21,693 bases of DNA from a virus, in the IMG/VR virus record IMGVR_UViG_3300034198_001704, positions 1 through 21,693 of that record; one strand, given 5' to 3'. A model generated the notes under the pieces. That model did no database searches, was not told the DNA's origin, and was given only the letters and a program-made list of their open reading frames with translations. This document shows, piece after piece, positions 1 to 7,907 of this stretch. The translations under genes were made by a program, and so were the position numbers. Position 1 is the first letter of the stretch; each line of letters begins with the position of its first letter.

Positions 1-207
1 CAGGAAAAGAAAAGGCTTGAGATATCAGCTAAGATCGAAAAGCATACTCAAGAACTTAAAGAAATGGTCGACTATAGCAAACTCACAAAATATAACTATA
101 CAGACCTTATCAAGAAGTATCCTGAAATAAAGCCTAATACGACTGTGGCTGAAGCGTTACATATCATAGATCTAGCAGATAAAGCCGCTGGTACTATGAC
201 GGCTTGA
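1..207 (+). CDS. C-terminal fragment of an unrecognised phage protein
   Basis: An open frame runs in from the left edge and stops at TGA 205-207, giving the last 68 residues of a gene that begins outside the window. The fragment is very hydrophilic and rich in Lys and Glu. Its first 25 residues look helical and possibly coiled-coil, and it ends in an Ala-rich helix-like stretch (AEALHIIDLADKAAGTMTA). I see no catalytic motif and do not recognise the family. Its place immediately upstream of gp25 suggests another tail or baseplate gene or a small late gene, but this is inference from position only. Confidence 0.6.
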   Translation, partial: QEKKRLEISAKIEKHTQELKEMVDYSKLTKYNYTDLIKKYPEIKPNTTVAEALHIIDLADKAAGTMTA

Positions 208-232
208 TACAAATCATATTATAATGGTCACG

Positions 233-255
233 TTGACATTCGTCAAGACTTTTTT
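233..255 (+). terminator. Possible weak intrinsic terminator before gp25
   Basis: TTGAC (233-237) and GTCAA (242-246) form a 5-bp stem with a 4-base loop. It is followed after three bases by six T residues (250-255). It sits 26 bases after the stop of the upstream gene, where a terminator would be useful. The stem is short and the T-run is slightly displaced, so this is only a candidate. The same bases contain TTGACA (233-238), a perfect sigma-70 -35 hexamer, but no good -10 box lies 16-18 bases downstream. Confidence 0.3.
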
Positions 256-258
256 GTG

Positions 259-266
259 AATAAATA
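259..266 (+). promoter_or_regulatory. Candidate T4-type late promoter for gp25-gp6-gp7
   Basis: AATAAATA differs in one base from the T4 late promoter box TATAAATA. It lies in the only non-coding gap upstream of gp25, 16 bases before the start codon. A Shine-Dalgarno-like AAAAAGGA lies between box and ATG, ending 5 bases before it. Position supports a late promoter feeding the baseplate operon. The single mismatch and the AT-rich context keep confidence moderate. Confidence 0.45.
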
Positions 267-282
267 AAGAAAAAGGATACGT

Positions 283-702
283 ATGATAAAGAGACCATTA
301 CCAGCTTCGCTTAAAAGAGTCGTTAATAGAGACTTCGATTTGCAGTTTCGCGCGCATCCGTCAACTGGTAAGTTGCTGATGAAAAAAGATGACGACACGG
401 TAAAGCAAGCTCTTAAGAATTTGGTGTTAACAAATCAATACGAGCGCCCGTTTCGACCAAATTATGGTGGTAACGTTCGTAAGAGACTATTCGACCTGCA
501 TACTTCAGTCACTAAATCCGATTATGAAAACTTAATCGAAACTGCGATAAAGAACTATGAACCAAGAGCATTGTTGGATGGAAATTCGATAAACATAACA
601 GAGTATCCAGACGAAAATGGTTTAAAGATAAACATACAATTCAAAAACCAAACGACTCTAAACGATATTCAGTTAGACGTCAACTTAAATAGGGTTCGCT
701 AA
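283..702 (+). CDS. 25: Baseplate wedge protein gp25 (GPW/gp25 family)
   Basis: This 139-residue protein has the length and pattern of the gp25/GPW family (T4 gp25 is 132 residues). The lysozyme-like, non-enzymatic wedge subunit sits at the sheath-baseplate junction and helps start sheath polymerisation. The diagnostic stretch is NQYERPFRPNYGGNVRKRLF at residues 51-70, matching the family's E-x-P-F...G signature. It is preceded by a predicted helix that ends in the usual 'L.NLVLTN' pattern. The C-terminal half alternates beta strands (ISINITEYPD-like and IQFKNQ-like segments). ATG 283 is chosen because an AAAAAGGA ribosome site lies 7 bases upstream. The stop overlaps the next start (TAATG), so gp25 and gp6 are translationally coupled. 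In T4 these genes lie in separate clusters; here they are adjacent, as is common in other contractile-tail phages. Confidence 0.93.
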   Translation: MIKRPLPASLKRVVNRDFDLQFRAHPSTGKLLMKKDDDTVKQALKNLVLTNQYERPFRPNYGGNVRKRLFDLHTSVTKSDYENLIETAIKNYEPRALLDGNSINITEYPDENGLKINIQFKNQTTLNDIQLDVNLNRVR

Positions 703-2594
703 TGGCTTCCAGCACAGATCTTATTGTAGCAGGACTAGATTTCGACACCATTCGTGCGAATCTTCGTAACTACATTTCATCGAAACCAGAGTTCACCGAT
801 TACGATTTCACTGATTCTGCTCTTGGAACTTTGCTAGATCTATTAGCATATAACACATACTATAATTCATTCTACGTTAATATGGCAATGAATGAGTCGT
901 TCTTAGATACTGCTCAGACATACGATAGTGTGGTTTCTCATGCTAAGAAACTAGGCTATATGCCTACTTCTGCTCGTGGCGCTAGAGCCAACGTACAATT
1001 AATTTTCACCAACTCTTTCGCGAATGCAACATTTCGTGCTATCGTAGTTCCTAAAGATACGAAATTCACAACAGTCGTTAATGGTTCGGCTTATACTTTT
1101 GTGACGCCACAAACATACACGATTACTGCAAATACTGGTAATGGTTTTGCTGAATATATCAATATTGTAGAAGGTAATCCATTATCTCATAGATATATAT
1201 TTAATCGTACTTCGAACACTTCGTTCGTTCTACCAAATCAGTTTGTAGATACAACAAGCATTACTGTTTCTGTAAATTCGGGAGGTAATGTTCAAACCTA
1301 CACGTTAGGTAGCGATATTCTTTCTGTGAATTCTAGCTCTAGTGTCTACTATCTAGAGGCTGACCAACAACAGAAATATAAGATTGCCTTTGGGGATGGT
1401 GTTCTAGGACAACAACCAACAACAGGTTCTATTGTTACCATAAATTACAGAGTATGTAATGGGGAAATTGTCAATGGTTCTAATAATTTCACGTTGGTGA
1501 ACCAAACGATCGGTGGTCAAAGCAGTATAGTTATCGCTCCCGTGGGTCGCGCGAGCGGGGGAGCAAACATCGAAGATATTGAGTCTGTTCGTTTTAATGC
1601 GCCTAAAATGTATGAAACTCAGAATCGAACTGTAACTGCTGAAGATTATAGAAGATTGATAATGGACCAAAATCCAGATATCTCATCTATTAATGTTTGG
1701 GGTGGAGAAGAAAACGAACCGCCGATTTACGGCAAAGTTTTTGTTGCGGCAAAACCAAAAACAGGCACATTGTTTTCATCTAATCGTAAAGCTGAAATCG
1801 TTCAGAAAATTAAAAAGTATAACGTACAGTCTATCGAAGTTGATATGATAGATCCAACATATTTGTATATTGTTCCTTTCGTTAACGTCAGATACGATCC
1901 GACAAAAACAACAAGAACTCCAGGCGAGCTTGCGAGCGCGGTATCTTCAAAAATTATCGCGTATGAGCAAAGTTATCTAGGAAATTTTGGTCAAAGTTTT
2001 AGATATTCTCGTTTTCTTGATTATGTAGATGGAACAGATGAGGCGATTGTTGGAACAGACTCACAGATTCGTTTAAGAAAAACATTTACGCCGAATCTTA
2101 GCGGAATCAATAGTTATACTCTACGATTCAATAATTCCTTACAAAGACTCGGTACAAAAGAGCTAATCAGTGGTGTGTCTCGTCATCCAGGATTTGGTTC
2201 AGTGACTTCATCTACGTTCACATTCGCAGAACATGATTCATATTTTGACGATAATGGTTTCGGTGTGCTTAGAACATATTATCGTTCTGGAGCTGGTAGA
2301 CTAGGTCGTGTCTATACGAATTACAATTCAGGCGTAATAGATTATGATGCTGGCATAGTAGAAATAACAAATTTCTTGCCTACCGCATACAATGGTGATA
2401 CATTATCAGTTATTGCTGCGCCATTGAACCCTAACATTAATCCTATTCGAAATCAAATTCTATTGTTGTCACAATGTGTGGTTAACATTATCAACGACAA
2501 TAGTAACCAAACAGTTGCTACTGCTTCTAACGTAGAAACGATAGGACAAATTTCAACATTAGTAACACCTTCACTCAAGTTGTATAATTTCTAA
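702..2594 (+). CDS. 6: Baseplate wedge protein gp6 (baseplate J-like)
   Basis: This 630-residue protein corresponds to T4 gp6 (660 residues). Gp6 dimers form the continuous inner ring that links the six baseplate wedges. The N-terminus carries the typical features: a helical start (GLDFDTIRANLRNYISSK, residues 11-28), then DYDFTDSALGTLLDLLAYNT (residues 33-52) and a Tyr/Asn-rich helix with FLDTA and LGYMP. These are conserved at the head of gp6/J-like proteins. A central beta-rich portion contains FGDGVLGQ and a Gly-rich loop near ASGGANIED. The pattern NRTVTAEDYRRLI (about residues 308-320) begins the J-like core. The start ATG overlaps the gp25 stop by one base and the end overlaps the next gene in the same TAATG way, so the three wedge genes form a coupled set. 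No break or oddity was seen. Confidence 0.93.
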   Translation: MASSTDLIVAGLDFDTIRANLRNYISSKPEFTDYDFTDSALGTLLDLLAYNTYYNSFYVNMAMNESFLDTAQTYDSVVSHAKKLGYMPTSARGARANVQLIFTNSFANATFRAIVVPKDTKFTTVVNGSAYTFVTPQTYTITANTGNGFAEYINIVEGNPLSHRYIFNRTSNTSFVLPNQFVDTTSITVSVNSGGNVQTYTLGSDILSVNSSSSVYYLEADQQQKYKIAFGDGVLGQQPTTGSIVTINYRVCNGEIVNGSNNFTLVNQTIGGQSSIVIAPVGRASGGANIEDIESVRFNAPKMYETQNRTVTAEDYRRLIMDQNPDISSINVWGGEENEPPIYGKVFVAAKPKTGTLFSSNRKAEIVQKIKKYNVQSIEVDMIDPTYLYIVPFVNVRYDPTKTTRTPGELASAVSSKIIAYEQSYLGNFGQSFRYSRFLDYVDGTDEAIVGTDSQIRLRKTFTPNLSGINSYTLRFNNSLQRLGTKELISGVSRHPGFGSVTSSTFTFAEHDSYFDDNGFGVLRTYYRSGAGRLGRVYTNYNSGVIDYDAGIVEITNFLPTAYNGDTLSVIAAPLNPNINPIRNQILLLSQCVVNIINDNSNQTVATASNVETIGQISTLVTPSLKLYNF

Positions 2595-5455
2595 TGGCTA
2601 TATCAGGCACAGAAAATACACTCAAAAAGATTTCATCGCAGATAGAATCCCAGTTTCCTGGGTTCATTCGTGAGGAAGGCCCGCAGTTTGTTGCCTTTAT
2701 GAAAGCCTATTTTGAGTATATGGAGCAGGAAGGGAACCCAGTAAATGCGGTTCGTTCTTTGCGCGACAACTTAGATATTGATAGAACCGTAGATTCTTTC
2801 GTAGAGTATTTCCGTAAAGAATTTATGATTAATATCCCACAGAGCGCTTTGGCTGATAAGCGACTATTAACTAAACATATCAAAGAATTTTATAGAGCCA
2901 AAGGTTCTCAGGAATCATATCGTTTCCTATTTCGTGCTCTTTTCAATTCGGAACTAGAATTCTATTATCCAGGCGAAGACATACTTCGTGCGTCTGATGG
3001 TCGTTGGATTCGCGAAACAAAACTTCGTGTTGGTAAGCCATATTCTATTAATCCTAGATTGATGGGCGGAACGAACGTTAGAGGTCTAATATCTGGCGCT
3101 TCTGCTCTGGTACAAAGCATAACTTCTACAATTGCTTCGGGTCTTACGATTTATGATATGGTCGTAGAAAATGTTTCTGGCATATTTCTTGACGGCGAAA
3201 GAGTTGTTGATGACGCCGGAAATTATGTAACTGTTAGTGCTCAGGTTGGTTCTCTTTCCGGTGTCGAAATTAGAAATGGTGGCGCATTTCATAATATAAA
3301 TGATATCATAGAAATTGGTGGTGCTGGTTCTACTGAAGCTGCTCAGGGTATTGTTATTTCAACAACAAACGATAGTGCCGTAGAAATTCGTATAACTAAC
3401 AGCGGTTCTGGTTATACTAAAGAAAACACTAGACTATATGTTAGTGGTGGAAATGGGACTGGATTTCAAGCAAGAGTTTCTTCTTGGACCAGAGAACCTA
3501 TCGCTACAACATTGGGCGTTGATATTATATCACCATTAAAAAACGTACAAATTGGCGCTGGTCCCTTTTTTGTTGCTGGTGGTGCTAACACTGCATCTGT
3601 TCGTCAAAGATTATCTGGTACAGTAAGTACGAGTACGACTTCCAATATCATTACTGGAATTTCTACTCAATTCGTAGATCAATTGAGCGTAGGAAAATAC
3701 GTTCGTGTGCAGGGTTCTAGTGATAAATTTAAAGTGACGAATGTTCTAAACAACCTTCAAATTCAAGTTCTCACCAACCCAACAACAACATTATCGGGCA
3801 AATTTATCTACACTGGTCTTGCTGCCGCAAACGCATACAGCACGATTAATGAAGCACTAGAGTTTAGCGCCAACAGTTATTATGCTATTAATGCAATTTC
3901 TATTTTGAATCCTGGATATGGTTATACTACTATGCCTACGATTTCTATCGTAGACTTGGAAACTTCGCCATTGAATGTGTTTGATGGTCATGGCAATTAT
4001 CTCGGTAGAAATGCTACAGTTCTTGCAGTTAATGCGCCAGGCACAATTAAAACGATGAAACTATTGTCTCCTGGACAAAATTTCAACAAATTTGATGAAG
4101 CCACGCTAGTTAATACGACTCAAGGCAATAATGTTATAGTTAGATCATTTTCTGCAGCGAATGTTTCTGGTGGTTCAACAGCTCGTTATCAAAGACGTCA
4201 AAAAACTTTCGCGGGAACAGCTGGTCCTAAACCATCTGGTGTTGTTACTTTCCCAGGACGTTATGTTGATACAAAAGGTTTTCTAAGCTGGAACAATAAG
4301 CTTCAGGACAATTTTTATTATCAGGAATTTTCATATGTTCTAAGAGTCGGCGAGCTTCTTGAGAAATATAGCGATATCGTTAAGAAAGTATTGCATCCAT
4401 CAGGCACGAAAATATTTAATGAGCTCGTTATCAATTCTAGTGCTCCAGAAATCGTAATCATAGGGCTCTCAACTTCTAACATTCAAGATGTTGGCGTAAA
4501 AGAAGTTGCTGCTGCGACAGATGTTGTTGTTGGTAGAAATAATCTGGCTGCGGTTGCTGCCGCAACTCAATCTGTTACCGCAACAGATGCGTTGCCGACA
4601 GCTATTACTACAAAGAATGTTGGTCATCTAGAATCCGTATCTACTTCTGATAGTTTCGCTGCAACATATGTTGGTAATCACTCAACTGGTTCTGAATCAG
4701 TAACAGCTGCCGAAACGATAGGTGCTACATATAATTCAGTTGTCCTGAATACGGGAACTGAATCCGTAACATCAACTGATATTGTTGTTGGTGGCTATAG
4801 CTCAGTTCTATTGAGTTCTGGTACACAATCAGTAACATCTACCGATAACGTAGTTGGAAATAATAATCTAGGTGAAGTATCGGCTACTACTCAGTCAGTA
4901 ACTGCAACAGAAACTGTGGTAGGTAATAATAATCTAGGAAATGTTGACACTGGAACTCAGTCTGTAACAGCTGATAATAATCAAGACGCTACATATGTTG
5001 GTAATCATTCAACTGGAACTGAATCAGTAACGTCAACCGATAGTCAAAATGCTTCGTATGTCGGTAATCACTCAACTGGTTCTGAATCAGTAACAGCTGC
5101 CGAAACTATCGTTGGAACTTATAGATCAGTTGTTATAAACTCTGGTACTGAATCTATAACACCTATTGATAATGTGGGTGCAACATATAGCTCTGTTCTT
5201 CTAAATTCTGGCTCTGAGTCGATTACCGCAATAGATACCAGTGAAGCTATTGTTACACTTGGTGCATATCTAACAGAAACAGTTACCGCAACCGATACTA
5301 ATGTTGGTTCCGTATTTATCGTTCGTGATATCGTAGAAAATAATGGTCTAATTTCACCATATGCTTCGACTCTAATTTCAGCTTACCAGTCAACAAATAT
5401 TGGAGATTTCGTATATCCAGTATTGAATATCGATGATGCTGTAAACAGATCGTGA
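2594..5455 (+). CDS. 7: gp7-like baseplate wedge protein with C-terminal repeat domain
   Basis: This is a 953-residue structural protein. T4 gp7 is 1032 residues and follows gp6 directly, so length and place fit the wedge protein gp7, but I infer this more from synteny than from motifs. The N-terminal 150 residues are the conserved part. They include FPGFIREEGPQFVAFMKAYF (residues 21-40), a helical EYMEQ segment and ADKRLLTKHIKEFYRAKGSQ (residues 86-105), features seen at the start of many phage baseplate proteins. The middle is beta-rich, with 'SGSGYT' and 'NPGYGYTT' modules and a GTVSTSTTSN module (residues 340-408) also found in the next large proteins. Residues 635-906 are about 13 copies of a 21-22 residue unit centred on E/Q-S-V-T-x-T-D. 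The final 45 residues are unique. Start and stop of gp6/gp7 overlap as TAATG. The repeat arm may be an extension or decoration not present in T4. Confidence 0.72.
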   Translation: MAISGTENTLKKISSQIESQFPGFIREEGPQFVAFMKAYFEYMEQEGNPVNAVRSLRDNLDIDRTVDSFVEYFRKEFMINIPQSALADKRLLTKHIKEFYRAKGSQESYRFLFRALFNSELEFYYPGEDILRASDGRWIRETKLRVGKPYSINPRLMGGTNVRGLISGASALVQSITSTIASGLTIYDMVVENVSGIFLDGERVVDDAGNYVTVSAQVGSLSGVEIRNGGAFHNINDIIEIGGAGSTEAAQGIVISTTNDSAVEIRITNSGSGYTKENTRLYVSGGNGTGFQARVSSWTREPIATTLGVDIISPLKNVQIGAGPFFVAGGANTASVRQRLSGTVSTSTTSNIITGISTQFVDQLSVGKYVRVQGSSDKFKVTNVLNNLQIQVLTNPTTTLSGKFIYTGLAAANAYSTINEALEFSANSYYAINAISILNPGYGYTTMPTISIVDLETSPLNVFDGHGNYLGRNATVLAVNAPGTIKTMKLLSPGQNFNKFDEATLVNTTQGNNVIVRSFSAANVSGGSTARYQRRQKTFAGTAGPKPSGVVTFPGRYVDTKGFLSWNNKLQDNFYYQEFSYVLRVGELLEKYSDIVKKVLHPSGTKIFNELVINSSAPEIVIIGLSTSNIQDVGVKEVAAATDVVVGRNNLAAVAAATQSVTATDALPTAITTKNVGHLESVSTSDSFAATYVGNHSTGSESVTAAETIGATYNSVVLNTGTESVTSTDIVVGGYSSVLLSSGTQSVTSTDNVVGNNNLGEVSATTQSVTATETVVGNNNLGNVDTGTQSVTADNNQDATYVGNHSTGTESVTSTDSQNASYVGNHSTGSESVTAAETIVGTYRSVVINSGTESITPIDNVGATYSSVLLNSGSESITAIDTSEAIVTLGAYLTETVTATDTNVGSVFIVRDIVENNGLISPYASTLISAYQSTNIGDFVYPVLNIDDAVNRS
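4496..5311 (+). repeat. In-frame tandem repeat, about 13 units of 63-66 bases
   Basis: The coding sequence repeats a unit of 21-22 codons with consensus E/Q-S-V-T-x-T-D/E followed by a variable patch. The patch is of three types: ATYVGNHSTGS, VVGNNNLG, or YSSVLLNSGT. One pair is nearly identical at the DNA level (around 4668-4717 and 5056-5106, sharing GGTAATCACTCAACTGGTTC and what follows). This points to recent internal duplication or exchange between units. The units are in frame, so length changes would not disrupt the gene. Confidence 0.9.
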
Positions 5456-5462
5456 ATTCTTT

Positions 5463-5470
5463 TATAAATA
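5463..5470 (+). promoter_or_regulatory. T4-type late promoter box
   Basis: TATAAATA is an exact match to the T4 late promoter core recognised by a gp55-type sigma factor. It sits in the short gap between the gp7-like gene (stop at 5455) and the next ATG at 5503. It is the only exact copy in a non-coding gap in this window. The downstream genes to 17697 have no comparable intergenic promoter, so this box probably feeds the long structural operon. Confidence 0.75.
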
Positions 5471-5484
5471 AACGTACCTAACCC

Positions 5485-5492
5485 AAGAGGAG
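5485..5492 (+). promoter_or_regulatory. Strong ribosome binding site of the 195-residue virion protein
   Basis: AAGAGGAG lies 10 bases before ATG 5503. It is the best Shine-Dalgarno match in the window. Together with the exact late promoter just upstream, it predicts unusually high expression of the following gene. Confidence 0.7.
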
Positions 5493-5502
5493 TACTATTA
5501 AG

Positions 5503-6090
5503 ATGTCTATCGAAAAAATTAATCCAGGTGATTCTACAAGCCTTACAGTAACTCGTGGTGCTGGGTCTGTAGAGGCTGTAGATATGCACGGTGTGTATAC
5601 TGCTTATTGCTATGACGCTACAGGAAAAGTAAAGTGGGCTGATGAATTCCCTAATGCTGTAACAACAGTCGGTAAGAACCTTCTGCTTGATACTCATTTC
5701 AAGACTTCGAACGTCACTGCTGCTACCACAACTTGGTATATGGGTCTTATTGCCGCTAACGGTTATTCTGCTATCTCAACCAGCGATACAATGGCTTCAC
5801 ATACAGGTTGGAAAGAATCAGGCGAAAATAACGCTTCTGCTCCTGGATATAGCCAATCAACTCGTCGTCAAATTACAATGGCTGCTGCGAGTTCTGGATC
5901 TAAGGCTACATCTAATGCTACCGTGTTCTCAATGAGCATCGCAGGAACTGTTAAGGGCGCGTTCATCGTAAATCAGGCAACTAAGGCAGGTTCAACAGGA
6001 ACTCTTTACTCTGCTGGCCTGTTCACAGTCGGTGATAAGGTCGTTACCGCAGGTGACACTCTGAACATCACTTACACTGCTTCTGCCTAA
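5503..6090 (+). CDS. Putative highly expressed virion structural protein
   Basis: This 195-residue protein has a Thr/Ser/Ala-rich, beta-sandwich-like sequence. The pattern FPNAVTTVGKNLLLDTHF (residues 49-66) followed by TTWYMGLIAANGYSAIS resembles a group of phage virion proteins with a 'N.vt..G.n.lLd' plus 'WyvGL' signature. They end in a 'GTLYSAGLF...V..GDTLNITYT' segment, seen here at residues 164-193. The molecular role of that group is, to my knowledge, not settled; fibre or decoration roles are usual guesses. It has its own exact late promoter and the strongest ribosome site in the window. Its codons include more C-ending choices (AAC, TTC, GTC, ATC) than the neighbours, which suggests a protein made in large amounts. 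It splits gp7 from gp8, which are adjacent in T4. It could be a baseplate or head decoration protein; the sequence alone does not decide. Confidence 0.65.
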   Translation: MSIEKINPGDSTSLTVTRGAGSVEAVDMHGVYTAYCYDATGKVKWADEFPNAVTTVGKNLLLDTHFKTSNVTAATTTWYMGLIAANGYSAISTSDTMASHTGWKESGENNASAPGYSQSTRRQITMAAASSGSKATSNATVFSMSIAGTVKGAFIVNQATKAGSTGTLYSAGLFTVGDKVVTAGDTLNITYTASA

Positions 6091-6092
6091 TA

Positions 6093-7895
6093 ATGACAGC
6101 TTTAATTACTCGTCATTTTAAAATACATAATGCGATTCAGCTTTTCGAATCGTTCAGTGAAACTGCATCTACGAAGTATTATTTCTTTATTGGAAAAAAT
6201 GCTCCGTATGCAAATGCTATTCCAATAACCGGAACAGTGAAAACGACGAGTAGTTCTAACACTATCATTGGTCAGGGAACTCTATTTGATTCTCAACTAG
6301 CTGTTGGTGATAGAATCGGAATAACAAACCAAACTGGTGTTGTTCGTGTCCATTCTATTTTTGGCGCACAAACTATAGTTGTTACGCCACGTCCTAGCAC
6401 TTCTATCACTTCTGGCGCTAACGCTTATGTTCGTAAGTTGTTTTCTGAATTGATTCCACCAGATGTAGACGCTTCATATCAAAACACATATTATGATATT
6501 TGGAGAAATATGATAGCACTGAAGAAATTCCAATCTTCAGATGTTTCTCATGCTGTGCCAAGATATCAATGGACTAGTGACACATATTATACCGAATATG
6601 ATGATTATGATGTTTCTTTATATGAAAAGCAATTCTATACAGTAACTACAGAAGGTAGAGTTTATAAGTGCATCGATAACAGTCGAGGTGTTGCATCAAC
6701 AGTAAAACCGACAACAACAGACTCTTCAAATATCGAATTGACTGGTGATGGTTATCGTTGGAAATATATGTATACGGTTTCTTCTGGAGAAGCGCTGAAA
6801 TTTCAGACAAATGCATTCATGCCTGTTAAAACTCTGTCTGCTAATGATGGTTCTGCTCAGTGGTCTGTTCAGCAGAATGCGAGTAACGGCGCTATCCAGC
6901 ATATCAAAGTGTTAGCTAACGGCACTGGATACATAAGCACAACAAATACGTTTCAGACTGTAGTGAATTCTACACTTTTTGTTATAAAGAGTAATGCGAG
7001 CCCTATCGACGGTTCTTATGTAGGTTCGAGCCTATATATCAGTGAAGGTGCTGGTTCAGGGCAACTTCGTAAAATTATTAAGTATTTTGGTGCTAATAAT
7101 ACTCTTATTGTTAACACTGCATTCACTAGCACACCAAACACAACTAGTCGATATGTAATTTCTCCTACTGTAACGATTCGCGGAGATAGTGGATTAACAC
7201 CTGTTTCTAGAGCCACTGCATTTGTTTCTAATACATTTGGTGGTCAGGTTCGCAGAATCACTATTGCTTCTCAGGGTCGTTCTTATTCTACGGCAAATGT
7301 TATTATTACAGCCAATTCAGTTTATGGAAAAGGTGCAGCTGCACGTCCGGTCATTTCGCCTAGAGGTGGACATGGTTCAGACCCAGTCGATGAATTGTTT
7401 GGCACAAATATCATAATGAACATAAAGGTCACTGGTTCTGAGTCTAACTCATTCCCAACTAACAACGATTTTAGAATTATAGGTATCGTCAGAGATCCTG
7501 TGTTAAATAATGGAAATTATGCCAATTCTTCTGTTATTGACCAAACAACAAGAATTTCACTGAAGGAAGTAAGTGGAGATTTTGTTGCGGATGAAGTTGT
7601 TGTAGGTCGGTCAAGTGGTGCTAAGGCCCGTGTAGTTTATTTCGCAAACAATAATACTGCTAAATCTAATGGGATATTGAAAGTTGTTCGTGTTAGCACT
7701 AGTGGAGTTGGTCAATCGTTCCTACAGAGCGAAATTATCGTAGGGTCAACTTCAGCTGTAACAGCCAACGTACAACTGGTAACTAAACCTGCTCTTAAAC
7801 CATTCAGTGGTATCGTAATATATACTGAAAACAGAACTCCTATCACTAGAAGTCCCGAGCAAACAGAAGATTTCAAGATAGTCGTAAAGTATTAA
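6093..7895 (+). CDS. 8: Baseplate wedge protein gp8
   Basis: This 600-residue protein is nearly twice T4 gp8 (334 residues) but typical of the longer versions in marine T4-like phages. The conserved core includes YYFFIGKNAPY (residues 29-39), DASYQNTYYDIWRNMIALKK (about residues 126-145), YDDYDVSLYEKQFYT, VYKCIDN and GDGYRWKYMYTVSSGEALKF. This is the recognisable gp8 signature. A Gly/Arg-rich motif, KGAAARPVISPRGGHGSDPV (about residues 416-435), follows in the second half. Residues 45-113 are an inserted 'GTVKTTSSSN...GTLFDSQLAVGD' module shared with two other baseplate proteins here. The last 120 residues hold two 'E-V/I-V-G...S-A...A-x-V' modules. ATG 6093 lies two bases after the previous stop, so the gene is read from the same late transcript. 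Gp8 forms dimers in the wedge that contact gp7 and gp10. Confidence 0.88.
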   Translation: MTALITRHFKIHNAIQLFESFSETASTKYYFFIGKNAPYANAIPITGTVKTTSSSNTIIGQGTLFDSQLAVGDRIGITNQTGVVRVHSIFGAQTIVVTPRPSTSITSGANAYVRKLFSELIPPDVDASYQNTYYDIWRNMIALKKFQSSDVSHAVPRYQWTSDTYYTEYDDYDVSLYEKQFYTVTTEGRVYKCIDNSRGVASTVKPTTTDSSNIELTGDGYRWKYMYTVSSGEALKFQTNAFMPVKTLSANDGSAQWSVQQNASNGAIQHIKVLANGTGYISTTNTFQTVVNSTLFVIKSNASPIDGSYVGSSLYISEGAGSGQLRKIIKYFGANNTLIVNTAFTSTPNTTSRYVISPTVTIRGDSGLTPVSRATAFVSNTFGGQVRRITIASQGRSYSTANVIITANSVYGKGAAARPVISPRGGHGSDPVDELFGTNIIMNIKVTGSESNSFPTNNDFRIIGIVRDPVLNNGNYANSSVIDQTTRISLKEVSGDFVADEVVVGRSSGAKARVVYFANNNTAKSNGILKVVRVSTSGVGQSFLQSEIIVGSTSAVTANVQLVTKPALKPFSGIVIYTENRTPITRSPEQTEDFKIVVKY

Positions 7896-7907
7896 TCGGA
7901 AGGTATC

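Noticed and set aside
3295-3302. TATAAATG, one mismatch from the late promoter box, inside the gp7-like gene
   Set aside because: It is one of several near matches expected in AT-rich coding DNA (others at about 18421 and 19281 end in T). It is mid-gene with no downstream start it would serve.
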